A stretch of DNA of 64,000 bases from an uncultured Sutterella sp. (GCA_949282745.1 CASDQM010000047.1:372001-436000), one strand, 5' to 3'; counted from the first letter of the stretch, positions 1 through 8,950 are shown. The notes: generated by a model not told the origin, from the sequence alone. Translations and numbers: made by a program.

Positions 1-117
1 CGCCGCTTCCTCAGGGCCGCCCGTTTCGCGGATGAGGCGCAGAAAATCCCCCATCGGCAACCCCGAAACGGAGCCGAATGCGCACCAGGCCCGTATCCAA
101 GCGCCGTTCTCAGTCAT
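1..117 (-). CDS. DprA-like DNA-processing protein, N-terminal fragment (partial)
   Basis: Only the first 39 codons lie in the window; the gene continues beyond the left edge. The ATG at 117 follows a good ribosome site (GGAGG about ten bases upstream on the minus strand). The visible peptide (MTENGAWIRAWCAFGSVSG..., then GDFLRLIRETGGPEEAA) resembles the start of DprA/Smf, whose N-terminal helical domain begins with a W-x-R-L type stretch. DprA loads RecA on incoming single-stranded DNA in natural transformation. The position, divergent from def, is also where dprA lies in many Burkholderiales. The call rests on this short stretch and on context, so it is tentative. Confidence 0.5.
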   Translation of the reverse strand, partial: MTENGAWIRAWCAFGSVSGLPMGDFLRLIRETGGPEEAA

Positions 118-131
118 GTCGATGTCGTCCT

Positions 132-148
132 CCTCAAACCGTTTGAGG
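132..148 (-). promoter_or_regulatory. Small inverted repeat in the dprA-like leader
   Basis: CCTCAAA and TTTGAGG form a 7-bp perfect inverted repeat with a CCG loop. On the minus strand it would sit in the 5' leader, with its 3' arm (TTTGAGG) running into the ribosome site of the dprA-like gene, so it could hinder ribosome access. Function is inference. Confidence 0.3.
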
Positions 149-199
149 CCGTTATAGCAAATGCCCGGAAAACACGGCAGAGCCCTTTTCAAAAAAAGT

Positions 200-205
200 T
201 ATAAT
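200..205 (+). promoter_or_regulatory. Probable -10 element of the def promoter
   Basis: A perfect TATAAT lies about 50 bases before the def start. No convincing -35 hexamer is visible 16-18 bases upstream, so the promoter assignment rests on the -10 and its position between divergent genes. Confidence 0.5.
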
Positions 206-256
206 TTTCGACCGCTCAACGGTTAACAGTTTCCCTTTATCGAGAATCCGCACGCC

Positions 257-784
257 ATGGCTCTTCTCAACATTCTTCAGTATCCGCATCCCACGCTCGC
301 GGCCAAGGCCGCTCCCGTGACCGAATTCAACGACGACCTCAAGACCCTTGCCGCCGACATGCTCGAAACCATGTACGAGGCGCCCGGCGTCGGTCTCGCG
401 GCCAATCAGGTCAACGTACTGCGCCGCATCGTCGTCCTCGACGTGAGCGAAGACAAGAGCGGCCAGATGGTCCTCGTCAATCCGGAAATTCTGTCTTCGG
501 GCGAGGAGCTCGTCGACCACGAGGAAGGCTGTCTCTCGCTCAAGGGACTCTACGAACACGTCAAGCGCCCGTCCACCGTGAAGGTGCGCGCCCAGGATCT
601 CGACGGGAATCCCTTCGAATTCGATGCGGAGGGCCTTCTCGCCGTCTGCGTGCAGCACGAGCTCGATCACCTCGACGGCAAGGTCTTCATCGATCACCTG
701 AGCCGCATGAAGAAGGAGCGCGCCCGCATGAAGCTCCTCAAGATTCGCCGCAAGCGCGAACACGAACGCGAAGAGGAAGCTTGA
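257..784 (+). CDS. def: Peptide deformylase
   Basis: This enzyme removes the N-formyl group from the initiator methionine of nascent proteins in the cytoplasm, using a bound metal ion. The 175-residue product has all three family motifs in order: GVGLAANQ (44-51), EGCLS (90-94, metal ligand Cys92) and QHELDH (133-138, metal ligands His134 and His138, catalytic Glu135). The length fits type I bacterial deformylases. It carries a charged Arg/Glu/Lys-rich tail after the catalytic core. It is separated from fmt only by a convergent hydrolase gene, so the usual def-fmt pairing, which links adding and removing the formyl group, is nearly kept. Assignment is secure. Confidence 0.97.
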   Translation: MALLNILQYPHPTLAAKAAPVTEFNDDLKTLAADMLETMYEAPGVGLAANQVNVLRRIVVLDVSEDKSGQMVLVNPEILSSGEELVDHEEGCLSLKGLYEHVKRPSTVKVRAQDLDGNPFEFDAEGLLAVCVQHELDHLDGKVFIDHLSRMKKERARMKLLKIRRKREHEREEEA

Positions 785-787
785 TCC

Positions 788-1681
788 TTACGCGGGATGG
801 GCGAAGACGTGGGAGAGCACGGCTTCGCCGATCGTCCCGAAGAGCGCCTCGGGAATCTGATGTCCGAGGCCGTCGATGCCGATCAGCTTCGCCCCTTCGA
901 TCAACCGGGCCGTTTCTTCGCCCGCGGCGAAGGGCAAAAGCGGATCGTCCCGACCGTGCACGACAAGCGTCGGGACGGTGATTTGCCGCAGTTGATGACT
1001 GCGGTCGCCGCTCGCAAGAATCGCGAGCAGCTGCCGGTTCGTCGCGACGGGATCGAAGGGCATTTCGGAGGCGATCGAAACCTGCGCTTCGAGCTGCTCC
1101 TCCGAGGCGGAATACCCCTTTCCTTCGAGCGCGCGCAGCACCCTTCGGTAGTAGCTCCTTCTCTCTTCCGGACTTTCGCCCGGCGCCTTGAGGAGCGTAT
1201 AGATCGTCATGAACTTTCCGATCCCCGTCGAAGGATTGCCCACGGCCGACGAAAGGCTCGAGAGCGTCGCCACGCGGTTGGGGCTGTGCGTCGCAAGCAC
1301 CTGCGCAATCATGCCCCCCATGGAAAATCCCACCACGTGCGCGCGCCGCACGGCAAGGTGGTCCATCAGGCGCTCCACGTCGATCGCCATGTCTTCGAGC
1401 GCATAGGGCGCCGACACGGGCCGGCGCAGAACGGCCCGGCCGATGGCCGTCAGAACGTCGCGCTCCGTCACGGGCGACTCCGTGCAGTGCACGCTCTCGC
1501 CCGAGTCGCGGTTGTCAAAGACGATCACCCGCAGACCCGCGCGCAGAAACGGCACGAAAAAAGCTTCCGGCCACATGCTGCCCGCCATGCCGAGCCCCAT
1601 GAGGAGGATCAGGGACGGCGCGTCGTCGGATCCGTAGGTTTCGTAGTGAAAACGTTTTTCGTTGTATTCGAAGAAGGGCAC
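788..1681 (-). CDS. Alpha/beta-hydrolase fold protein
   Basis: The 297-residue product is a serine hydrolase of the alpha/beta fold; substrate unknown. The nucleophile elbow GFSMGG (118-123, Ser120), an acidic residue in VHGRDDPLLP (Asp245 or Asp246) and the histidine in GLGHQ (His274) give a complete catalytic triad. An oxyanion-hole-like stretch LMGLGM follows the first strands. I chose the GTG at 1681 because AAGGAG lies five bases before it and the homology starts there; an upstream ATG at 1777 would place about 32 unsupported residues ahead and almost reach fmt. It sits convergent to def and divergent from fmt, splitting a pair that is often adjacent. Such proteins include esterases and haloperoxidase-like hydrolases. 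Confidence 0.85.
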   Translation of the reverse strand: MPFFEYNEKRFHYETYGSDDAPSLILLMGLGMAGSMWPEAFFVPFLRAGLRVIVFDNRDSGESVHCTESPVTERDVLTAIGRAVLRRPVSAPYALEDMAIDVERLMDHLAVRRAHVVGFSMGGMIAQVLATHSPNRVATLSSLSSAVGNPSTGIGKFMTIYTLLKAPGESPEERRSYYRRVLRALEGKGYSASEEQLEAQVSIASEMPFDPVATNRQLLAILASGDRSHQLRQITVPTLVVHGRDDPLLPFAAGEETARLIEGAKLIGIDGLGHQIPEALFGTIGEAVLSHVFAHPA

Positions 1682-1788
1682 GGCGACTCCTTGGGAACGG
1701 GCCGTTGCGGATCGCAACACGGCATAATGGAATAATAATTTGTTGTCGGCTTTCGGAAAGCCGCGAAAAACCTTCATTTGGAATCACT

Positions 1789-2745
1789 ATGCGTCTGATT
1801 TTTGCCGGAACTCCGGACTTCGCCGCGGTGGCTCTCGAAGCCCTGATCCGCGCGGGTCACGAAATCGCCCTGGTGCTCTCGCAGCCCGATCGGCCGAGCG
1901 GCCGCGGGATGAAGCTCACGGCCTCGCCCGTGAAGACCCTGGCGCTTCAGCACGGTCTTCCCGTGCTGACGCCGCAAACGCTGAGCCTCAAGCGGGACCC
2001 CGAAGGAGCGGCCGCCGTGCACGAAACCCTGCGCAACGTCGAGGCGGACGTCCTCATCGTGGCGGCCTACGGGCTCATTCTTCCCACGCCCGTGCTCGAA
2101 TGCGCCAAGGGGATCGGGCGCGACGGCGACATCCGCGCGATCAACATTCACGGCAGCCTTCTGCCCCGCTGGCGCGGGGCTGCTCCGGTCGCCCGCGCCA
2201 TCGAGGCGGGCGACGCCGAGACGGGCGTCACCCTCATGAAGATGGAGCTCGGACTCGATACGGGCCCGATGATCTCCATGCGTTCGACCCCGATCACGAA
2301 GGAAGACACGAACGCGACGCTCATGGACCGGATCGCGCACATCGGCGCGGATCTTCTGGTCGAGGCGCTCGAACACCCCTACGACCTCACCTGGACGCCC
2401 CAACCCGAGGAAGGCGTCGTGTACGCGGAAAAGCTCCAGAAGAGCGAAGGCCGCATCGACTGGACGCAGAGCGCCGAAGTCATCGCCCGCCGAATCCGCG
2501 CCTTCACGCCCTTCCCGAGCGTCTACTTCGTGCACGGCGACCTCAACGTCAAGGTCTGGGAGGCCGAACCCGTGGCGGGCGAAGGCGCCCCGGGGACCGT
2601 TCTCTCCGTCAAGGACGGCCTCACCATCGCCTGCGGCGAAGGAGCCCTGCGCGCCACCGTCCTGCAGCGTCCGGGCAAGCCCCGCATGCCGGCCGACAGC
2701 TTTCTGCAGAGTCTTCCCATTGAGGTGAACGAGGTTCTCGCATGA
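1789..2745 (+). CDS. fmt: Methionyl-tRNA formyltransferase
   Basis: It transfers a formyl group from 10-formyl-tetrahydrofolate to Met-tRNA(fMet), making the initiator tRNA for translation. The 318-residue product begins MRLIFAGTPDFA, the typical family start, and has Asn119, His121 and the folate-binding motif SLLPRWRG (123-130), with Asp157 in LDTGPM. The His-to-Asp spacing of 36 residues equals that of the E. coli catalytic His108-Asp144 pair. The start at 1789 is set by this homology, not by the longer reading frame. The stop overlaps the rsmB start (ATGA), pointing to translational coupling in a fmt-rsmB-DUF4390-ntrY-ntrX transcription unit. Confidence 0.97.
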   Translation: MRLIFAGTPDFAAVALEALIRAGHEIALVLSQPDRPSGRGMKLTASPVKTLALQHGLPVLTPQTLSLKRDPEGAAAVHETLRNVEADVLIVAAYGLILPTPVLECAKGIGRDGDIRAINIHGSLLPRWRGAAPVARAIEAGDAETGVTLMKMELGLDTGPMISMRSTPITKEDTNATLMDRIAHIGADLLVEALEHPYDLTWTPQPEEGVVYAEKLQKSEGRIDWTQSAEVIARRIRAFTPFPSVYFVHGDLNVKVWEAEPVAGEGAPGTVLSVKDGLTIACGEGALRATVLQRPGKPRMPADSFLQSLPIEVNEVLA

Positions 2746-4043
2746 GTGAACAGCTCCCGCTTTCCCAGGTGGCCCGCTGGGTGGTCGAAGCCCAGTTGCG
2801 CCTCGGCGAGGGACGAAGCCTCGCGGGCGCCCTCGAGGGCGTTCCCTCCTCGCACCGTTCGGCCGTGCAGGCGCTTCTCTATCTAACGCTTCGTCACCGG
2901 GCGCTCTGCGACGCCGTGACGGAAGACCTGGTCGACCGTCCCCCGCAGCCGGCCCTTCGGGCGCTCCTCCATCTCGGGATCGCCGCCCTCTGCGAGAAGA
3001 CTTTCACGCCCTTCACGCTCGTCGATCAGCTGGTCACGGCCGCGAAGCGCCGCCCCGACACGCAAAAGGGCGCGGGCTTTCTCAACGCCGTCCTGCGCCG
3101 GCTCATCCGGGAGGAAAAGGAGCGTTTCGCACGGGCACTGCGCCTGGAAACCGTCCGCTTCAACGCGCCCGCCTGGTGGATCGAGCGCATGAAGCGCGCC
3201 ATGCCGGAGGACTGGGAACGAGTCCTCACGCTCGTGCAGCGCCATCCCCCTATGACGCTGCGCGTGAATCTTCGCAAAACGACGCCCGAAGCCTATCGGG
3301 CTTTGCTCGCCCGACAAAACCTCGCATCGGTACAAACCGGCGCGGAAGCGCTCACGCTCGCTTCGCCCGTACCCGTCACCGCACTGCCGGGATTTGCCGA
3401 GGGGCTCGTGTCCGTGCAGGACGCCGGCACGCAGCTCGCCGCCCACCTGCTCCCCGTCCGTCCGGGAGATCGGGTGCTCGACGCCTGCGCCGCGCCGGGT
3501 GGAAAGACGGCGCATCTGCTCGAGCGTTGCGACTGCGAAGTGACGGCCCTCGAAATCGATCCGAAGCGCGCGGAGAAAATCCGCGATACGCTCGATCGCC
3601 TCGGCCTCTCGGCCGAGCTCGTCACGACCGACGCGGCCCGCACGGAGAAGTGGTTTGACGGACGTCCCTTCGACGCCGTCCTGCTCGACGCGCCCTGCAC
3701 CGCAAGCGGGATCGTTCGCCGTCAACCCGATGTTCCCTGGATCCGCCGCCCCGAAGACATCGCGTCGCTCGCCCGTCAGCAGCGCCGCCTTCTGCGCGCG
3801 CTCTGGCCCGTCTTGAAGTCGGGCGGCCATCTCCTCTACTGCACCTGTTCGGTCTTTCCGGAAGAGGGTCCCGAGCAGATCCGGGCCTTCCTTGAGGCAA
3901 ACGAAGATGCCGAGCTCGTGCCACTCGGGGAGAAAAACGAGGGTATGATGCCCTTATTTCCCTGGGAAGAGCCCTGGACGGGGGACGAAAAGCGTCCGGG
4001 GATTCACGACGGGTTCTTTTACGCGCTGATTCGAAAGAAGTGA
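2742..4043 (+). CDS. rsmB: 16S rRNA (cytosine-967-C5)-methyltransferase RsmB
   Basis: This SAM-dependent enzyme methylates C967 of 16S rRNA. The 433-residue product has an N-terminal helical NusB-like RNA-binding domain (about 1-140) and a C-terminal Rossmann methyltransferase domain. The SAM motif DACAAPGGK starts at residue 247. The two family cysteines are both present: motif IV DAPC (Cys319) and motif VI TCS (Cys369), the latter expected to be the nucleophile. Length matches the Fmu/Sun family. It overlaps fmt by four bases and ends one base before the DUF4390 gene, so it lies inside a tight operon. Confidence 0.96.
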   Translation: MSEQLPLSQVARWVVEAQLRLGEGRSLAGALEGVPSSHRSAVQALLYLTLRHRALCDAVTEDLVDRPPQPALRALLHLGIAALCEKTFTPFTLVDQLVTAAKRRPDTQKGAGFLNAVLRRLIREEKERFARALRLETVRFNAPAWWIERMKRAMPEDWERVLTLVQRHPPMTLRVNLRKTTPEAYRALLARQNLASVQTGAEALTLASPVPVTALPGFAEGLVSVQDAGTQLAAHLLPVRPGDRVLDACAAPGGKTAHLLERCDCEVTALEIDPKRAEKIRDTLDRLGLSAELVTTDAARTEKWFDGRPFDAVLLDAPCTASGIVRRQPDVPWIRRPEDIASLARQQRRLLRALWPVLKSGGHLLYCTCSVFPEEGPEQIRAFLEANEDAELVPLGEKNEGMMPLFPWEEPWTGDEKRPGIHDGFFYALIRKK

Positions 4044-4044
4044 G

Positions 4045-4644
4045 ATGCTGATTCCCGAGCGAAAAAACGTTCGCCGATTCGTTCTCGCCGCCGCGGCGGC
4101 GGGAACGCTTCTGGTTTCGGCCGCCTATGCGGCCGAGGCCACGCTGATGCGCGCGCAGCTCACTCGGGACGAGCCCGGAGAAAGCCCGGGACTCTTTTTG
4201 GCGGCCTCCTACGAATTCGATCTTCCGCAGCCCCTGCGGGAAGCCCTGCAACGGGGCATCGCGCTCTATTTCCGACACGACTTCCAGCTGCGTCAGGAAC
4301 GCTGGTACTGGCTCGACCGCACGCTCGAAGAGCGCCACTTTTTCGTGCGTCTATCCTACGACCCGCTCACCCAGCGCTACCGCGTCTCCTACGGCGGCCT
4401 CTCGCAGAACTTCGACACCTACGAACAGGCCCTGCCGCTCGTCAAAAACATCCGCCGCTGGCGCGTGGGACCGTCCGACATCATCCGCGATCCCAACGAC
4501 TACACCGCCGAAGTCCGCTTCTCGCTCGACACGAGCAAACTTCCCAAACCCATGCAGGTGACGACCGCGGGAGCCGACGAGTGGACCCTCACCTCCGAGT
4601 GGACCCCCATCGAGATTCCTCCCGAAGTGGCCGAAACGGAGTGA
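4045..4644 (+). CDS. DUF4390 family secreted protein
   Basis: The 199-residue product has a Sec-type signal peptide: basic residues near the N-terminus, a hydrophobic Ala/Leu/Val run (about 12-27) and a likely AYA cleavage site near residue 29. The mature part is predicted beta-rich, with many aromatic residues and a conserved-looking W-Y-W-L stretch. It matches what I know of DUF4390 proteins, which in Burkholderiales lie between rsmB and the NtrY-type kinase. The function of the family is not established; the setting suggests a periplasmic partner of the membrane sensor downstream. Spacing is one base after rsmB and four before the kinase. Confidence 0.8.
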   Translation: MLIPERKNVRRFVLAAAAAGTLLVSAAYAAEATLMRAQLTRDEPGESPGLFLAASYEFDLPQPLREALQRGIALYFRHDFQLRQERWYWLDRTLEERHFFVRLSYDPLTQRYRVSYGGLSQNFDTYEQALPLVKNIRRWRVGPSDIIRDPNDYTAEVRFSLDTSKLPKPMQVTTAGADEWTLTSEWTPIEIPPEVAETE

Positions 4645-4648
4645 GGCG

Positions 4649-6907
4649 ATGCATCACAAGCTTCGTTTTGCCGTCGCCGCAGCGCTTGCCTTCGGGTGCA
4701 TCGCGCTCTTCGGCCTCGCCATCTCGAGCGCCGACCCGACTCTCTTTGACGGGTACTACCCCGTCCTTCTGATCCTCAACGTCTTCCTCGTCATCACGCT
4801 CTTCGGCATCGTGGTGGCGATGGGCTGGCAGCTGATGCGCCGCTACCGGGCGGGGATCTTCGGCTCCAAGCTTACGGTTCGCCTCACGCTCTCGACCATG
4901 GTCCTCGCGGTGGTGCCGACCATCGTGCTCTTCTTCATTTCGAGCGCCTTCATTGCGCGAAGCATCGAGGCGTGGTTCGACGTGCGCGTGGAGCGCGCGC
5001 TCGAGAGCGGCGTCACCATCACCCGAAGCATTCTGTCGCGGCAACAGGCCGACACGGAGGAAGAGGCCCGACGGATCGCCCAAACCCTGCGCAACGTCCC
5101 GCAGTCGCTTCTGATGGGAGAGCTTCTGCAGCAGGTCGAACACCTTCAGGGCGCCGACGCCCTCGTTCTGACGGGCAATCTCACCGCCGTCGCGGCCGCT
5201 TCGGGCTCGAAGCTCGACCTCATCCTTCCGAGCATGCCCGGGCACCTGCAGATTCAGGCCGCCAAAAATACCGGCATCTACTCGACGGTGGACGGCGACA
5301 TCTTTGAGGCGGGCGAGCAGAATCCCGACGCCGCCCTCTCAATCCGCGTCATCGTGCCGATTCCGAACGACGGCTATCTCTCGGACTCGTTCGGCGGCGG
5401 ACTGTTGGGAAATGCCCGCACGGAGCCGCTCTACCTGCAGCTCATCCGACCGGTCGAATCCTCCGTCACCGAAAACGCGGCCGAACTGTTGGCGGGCTAC
5501 CGCGACTATCAGGAGCTCCTCTTTTCCCGCGATTCGCTGCGCACGATTTACGGCACGACCCTGACGATCACGCTGCTTCTCACCGCCTTCGGCGCCATCG
5601 TCGCGGCCATCTCGTTCGCAAAGCGCGCCGCCCAGCCGCTCGCGCAGCTCGCGCGCGGCACGCGCCGCGTGGCCGAAGGCGTCTTCCAGCCCATCCGGGA
5701 ATTCTCCGGGAGCGACGAGATCAACACGCTCACCCAGTCCTTCAACACGATGATCGGACAGCTCTCCGAAGCGCATCAGTCGCTTGAGCGTCAGCGCCGG
5801 ACGGCCGAACAGGCGCAGGCCTACCTCGAGCGCGTCCTCGCCACGATTTCCTCGGGCGTGATCGTCTTTGACGCGGACCTCACGCTCGTGACGAGCAACG
5901 ACGCCGCCCACCGCATGCTCGGCGACCGCTGCTGCGCCGTCGGTTCGCAACTTCGGGAAACGGAACCGACGCTCGCCCAGTCGCTGTGCCGGGAGCGCGA
6001 CAAGCGCCGCGCGGACGAGCCCTTCTCGTTTGAGTTTGAACTGCAGCGAAAGCCGCGCAACATGCCGCTCTTCCTGCGCATCGCGCCCATGCCGCTCGGC
6101 GCGCAGACGGGGCTCGTCGTCGTGTTCGACGACATTTCGCCCATCGTGGAAGCGCAGCGCTCGGCCGCCTGGGGCGAAGTGGCCCGCCGTCTCGCGCACG
6201 AAATCAAAAATCCGCTCACGCCCATCCGGCTCTCCGCGGAACGCCTCGAGTGGAAGCTCGCAGACAAACTCACCGATCCCGCCGACCTTTCGCTTCTGCA
6301 GCGCACGACGGGCACCATCATCACGCAGGTCGACGCCCTCAAGACCATGGTGGACGACTTCCGGCAGTTCGCCCGAATTCCCGACGCCCGTCCGGAGGCG
6401 GTCGTCTTCGACGAGTTCCTCTTCGAGGTGGTGTCTCTCTACCACTCGGCGGGCATGCCCGTCATTTTCCGCCCGGGCGCCCTCGGTTGCCGCGTCATGA
6501 TCGACATCGGGCAGTGGAAGCAGATTCTTCACAATCTCGTGAGCAACAGCGTCGACGCCATGGCGGACGTGGAGAAGCCCCGCATCGTCATCACGACGGA
6601 GGCACTCTCCCGGGACAACGAACCCGCTCCCTACGCCATCCGTCTGCTCCTGAAGGACAACGGTTCCGGATTCAGCGAGACGATTCTCTCCCACGCCTTT
6701 GAACCCTACGTCACCACCAAGGAAACGGGTACGGGCCTGGGGCTGCCCATGGTCAAAAAGATTTTGGACAACCACGGCGCCTCCATCCATCTCTCGAACC
6801 GTACGGACGCCCCCGGCGGCGCCCAGGTGGAAATCATCGTCCAGGCCGTTCAGGACGACGCCGACGGCGAAACGGCCGAGCCCGAACCCGACCGCTCCAT
6901 ACGGTAA
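4649..6907 (+). CDS. ntrY: NtrY-type membrane sensor histidine kinase
   Basis: The 752-residue product is an inner-membrane sensor kinase. Three hydrophobic segments lie near the N-terminus (about 8-26, 40-62 and 84-106), followed by a large extracytoplasmic region and a fourth segment near 300-325. A HAMP linker, a PAS-like domain (about 390-490) and the kinase core follow. The phospho-acceptor is His517 in the H-box LAHEIKNPLTP. The N-box (NLVSNSVDAM) and the G boxes (DNGSGF, GTGLGLPM) are intact, so it should be active. The domain order is that of NtrY, which in other bacteria senses nitrogen or redox state. The partner regulator begins 20 bases downstream. The signal sensed here is unknown. 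Confidence 0.9.
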   Translation: MHHKLRFAVAAALAFGCIALFGLAISSADPTLFDGYYPVLLILNVFLVITLFGIVVAMGWQLMRRYRAGIFGSKLTVRLTLSTMVLAVVPTIVLFFISSAFIARSIEAWFDVRVERALESGVTITRSILSRQQADTEEEARRIAQTLRNVPQSLLMGELLQQVEHLQGADALVLTGNLTAVAAASGSKLDLILPSMPGHLQIQAAKNTGIYSTVDGDIFEAGEQNPDAALSIRVIVPIPNDGYLSDSFGGGLLGNARTEPLYLQLIRPVESSVTENAAELLAGYRDYQELLFSRDSLRTIYGTTLTITLLLTAFGAIVAAISFAKRAAQPLAQLARGTRRVAEGVFQPIREFSGSDEINTLTQSFNTMIGQLSEAHQSLERQRRTAEQAQAYLERVLATISSGVIVFDADLTLVTSNDAAHRMLGDRCCAVGSQLRETEPTLAQSLCRERDKRRADEPFSFEFELQRKPRNMPLFLRIAPMPLGAQTGLVVVFDDISPIVEAQRSAAWGEVARRLAHEIKNPLTPIRLSAERLEWKLADKLTDPADLSLLQRTTGTIITQVDALKTMVDDFRQFARIPDARPEAVVFDEFLFEVVSLYHSAGMPVIFRPGALGCRVMIDIGQWKQILHNLVSNSVDAMADVEKPRIVITTEALSRDNEPAPYAIRLLLKDNGSGFSETILSHAFEPYVTTKETGTGLGLPMVKKILDNHGASIHLSNRTDAPGGAQVEIIVQAVQDDADGETAEPEPDRSIR

Positions 6908-6927
6908 AATCGAATTCTTCGAGTTCC

Positions 6928-8550
6928 GTGACGACCATGATCAAGATTCTCATCGTTGACGACGAAAGCGGCATCCGCTCCCTGCTCTCGGAAATTCTTT
7001 CCGAAGAAGGGTTCCTCGTGTACGAGGCGCCCGACGCGGCGCATGCGCGGCAGATGCTCGCCAAGGAAACCTTCAACCTGATCCTTCTCGACATCTGGAT
7101 GCCCGACACCGACGGCATCACGCTGCTCAAGGAGTGGGTGGGACGCAATCTGCTGCGCACCACCTCCGTGGTCGTCATGTCGGGGCACGGCACCATTGAA
7201 ACGGCCATGGAGGCCGTCAAGCTCGGCGCCAAGGACTTCCTGGAAAAGCCGATTTCGATGAAGCGCCTCCTGGAAACGGTGCACGGCGTCATTCAGGAGT
7301 GGATCGCCACGCACGCCCAGCCCGCGCCCCACAAGCCGACGCCTGCGGCCGGTCCCGCGGTCAAGCCCCTGCGTTCCCCTGCGGGCGAGGCGAGCGTTCG
7401 GCCGGTTGCGGCCGCGCCCGCTCAGCCCCGGCATCCCGCCGTGCGCGACTTCACGATCAACGGCAAGAAGGTCCCCGCGCGCTCCGACAAAAAGCTGCGG
7501 CAACTCTTCAACAACTTCCGCCGCAGCCTCAACGAAGATCTGACGCGTTCGCGCTCCCCGGAAGACCTCTACGGCGAAATCACGGAGCGCCGCAAGGAAA
7601 CGCGCGGCGGTCCGAACTACATCCTCAAGATGCTCGCGGGACTCCTGCGGGACATCGTGTGCACGCACCCCGAGTACGAATCGGCCGACTGGATGCTCAG
7701 TTCCGCCAACCGGGCCCTCAAGCGCCGGTATTTCTCGCGCTTCCTCTCGATCATGAGGGGCCGCATGAAGTCCCGTCAGATCGGACTTCCGCACGGTCGC
7801 TACCACGACCAGGCGATCCGCACGAAGGCGGACGGCGCCCCGTCCGGTCTTCCGTCGGAGCCCGAACTCGCGCTGCAGCGGTCGCTCGAATTCCTCTCGA
7901 ACATCAACCGCCCCGACAGTCCCCTGCCCGGCGTCAAGGACATCACGGTTCTGCCCGAACCGGTGTACAACGCCGAGTCCGAACGTGACTACGCCGAAGT
8001 TCGGGACGTAAAGGACGACGACCGCAAGGACGACGAGCTCTTCGACACCAAGGATCAGTTCTGCGTCGATTTTTCGGAGCGATTCTGTCCCACGCCGCTC
8101 GCCTTCCCGGAACTCAACCCCAAGAGTCTGCACAGACAGCTGCGCGACGCCGTCGCCATGACGGTGCTCCCGAAGATGCCGCTCGTCTACGTGCGCGCCT
8201 ACAACCTCCTGCTCGACTACAACATGACCGCGCGGAAGGTGCGCGATCAGGTGGAGCGGAGTTATTTCCTCACGCACCTCCTGCAGGCGAACCTGCGCGT
8301 GGTCGAGGCGGCGCGCACCGTCGGCGTGGAGCGCACGCACCTCTACCGCAAGCTCAAGCGGCACGGCATCATCCCGAAGGAACTCAATCAGGAGGCCAAC
8401 GGACGAATCCGCGAACTCCGGGAAGAGCGCGCCAAAGCGGAAAAGGAAAGGCGCGAACAGAAACGGGCCGCCGCGCGAAACAATAAAAAATCCGGCGGCG
8501 CGGGCCGAAACGCTCGGTCGCGCAAAACCGCCGGAAACAAGAAGTCCTGA
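6928..8550 (+). CDS. NtrX-like response regulator lacking the sigma54 AAA+ domain
   Basis: The 540-residue product has an N-terminal receiver domain (about 4-125) with acidic pair Asp11-Asp12, phospho-acceptor Asp55 (LLDIWMPD) and the conserved Lys in FLEKP. Its C-terminus (about 440-485) matches NtrX: a V-E-R-S-Y-F-L-x-H-L lead-in and a Fis-type helix-turn-helix (VGVERTHLYRKLKRHGI), then a Lys/Arg-rich tail. In between, where NtrX proteins carry the sigma54-activating ATPase, I find no Walker A, no GAFTGA and no Walker B. Instead there is a Pro/Ala linker (about 130-170) and about 270 residues I do not recognise. It should bind DNA and be phosphorylated by the NtrY-type kinase but cannot work as an ordinary sigma54 activator. 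The start is GTG 6928; ATG 6937 is a fair alternative. Confidence 0.8.
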   Translation: MTTMIKILIVDDESGIRSLLSEILSEEGFLVYEAPDAAHARQMLAKETFNLILLDIWMPDTDGITLLKEWVGRNLLRTTSVVVMSGHGTIETAMEAVKLGAKDFLEKPISMKRLLETVHGVIQEWIATHAQPAPHKPTPAAGPAVKPLRSPAGEASVRPVAAAPAQPRHPAVRDFTINGKKVPARSDKKLRQLFNNFRRSLNEDLTRSRSPEDLYGEITERRKETRGGPNYILKMLAGLLRDIVCTHPEYESADWMLSSANRALKRRYFSRFLSIMRGRMKSRQIGLPHGRYHDQAIRTKADGAPSGLPSEPELALQRSLEFLSNINRPDSPLPGVKDITVLPEPVYNAESERDYAEVRDVKDDDRKDDELFDTKDQFCVDFSERFCPTPLAFPELNPKSLHRQLRDAVAMTVLPKMPLVYVRAYNLLLDYNMTARKVRDQVERSYFLTHLLQANLRVVEAARTVGVERTHLYRKLKRHGIIPKELNQEANGRIRELREERAKAEKERREQKRAAARNNKKSGGAGRNARSRKTAGNKKS

Positions 8551-8563
8551 GCCCGCGCTCTAC

Positions 8564-8588
8564 GGGGAGGCCTCAGTGAGGCTTCCCC
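8564..8588. terminator. Hairpin between convergent ntrX-like and DUF1840 genes
   Basis: GGGGAGGCCTCA and TGAGGCTTCCCC form a 12-bp stem with one G-T wobble around a single-base centre. It covers the 3' end of the DUF1840 gene and follows the ntrX-like stop by 13 bases. No U-tract follows on either strand, so it may be a 3'-end stabiliser or Rho-dependent end rather than a classical terminator. Confidence 0.45.
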
Positions 8589-8950
8589 CACATCACCGGC
8601 TCTTCGTGCCGGATGGCGCGCTCGATCATGCTGCGCAGAGGCTGCATGCGCTGAAAGAGCTGCACGATCTCCTTGCGGTGGTTCTGACGGTCCTCTTCGT
8701 CCATGCGCTCCTCCTCTTCAAAGCTCGCTGTGCGGCGCTCCGACTCGCGTTGCGCCTCGCTCTGACGAAAGAGCTCTCTGTCGCGCTCAAAAACTTCGTC
8801 AAGCCGACGCAGTACGTCGGGCAGCTCTTCGGCTGACCAGGCGCCTTCGTTTCGCCAGGGTTCCCCGATTTCCTTGAAGATCTTCCGGACCACGTCCTCG
8901 AAAATGATGAAGGGGCCCGTTGCGCGGCAACTGAACATGATCAATGCCAT
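8573..8950 (-). CDS. DUF1840 family protein
   Basis: The 125-residue product begins MALIMFSCRATGPFIIF, close to the start typical of DUF1840 proteins, a small cytoplasmic family found mainly in Burkholderiales. The second half is rich in Glu, Arg and Gln and is likely helical or coiled (ERDRELFRQ, SFEEEERMDEEDRQ), ending with ERAIRHEEPVMWG. The start at 8950 is supported by GGAGG five bases upstream; a longer in-frame extension to 9505 only runs antisense through the next gene. Function is not known. It diverges from the YecA-family gene 78 bases away and converges on the ntrX-like gene. Confidence 0.8.
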   Translation of the reverse strand: MALIMFSCRATGPFIIFEDVVRKIFKEIGEPWRNEGAWSAEELPDVLRRLDEVFERDRELFRQSEAQRESERRTASFEEEERMDEEDRQNHRKEIVQLFQRMQPLRSMIERAIRHEEPVMWGKPH

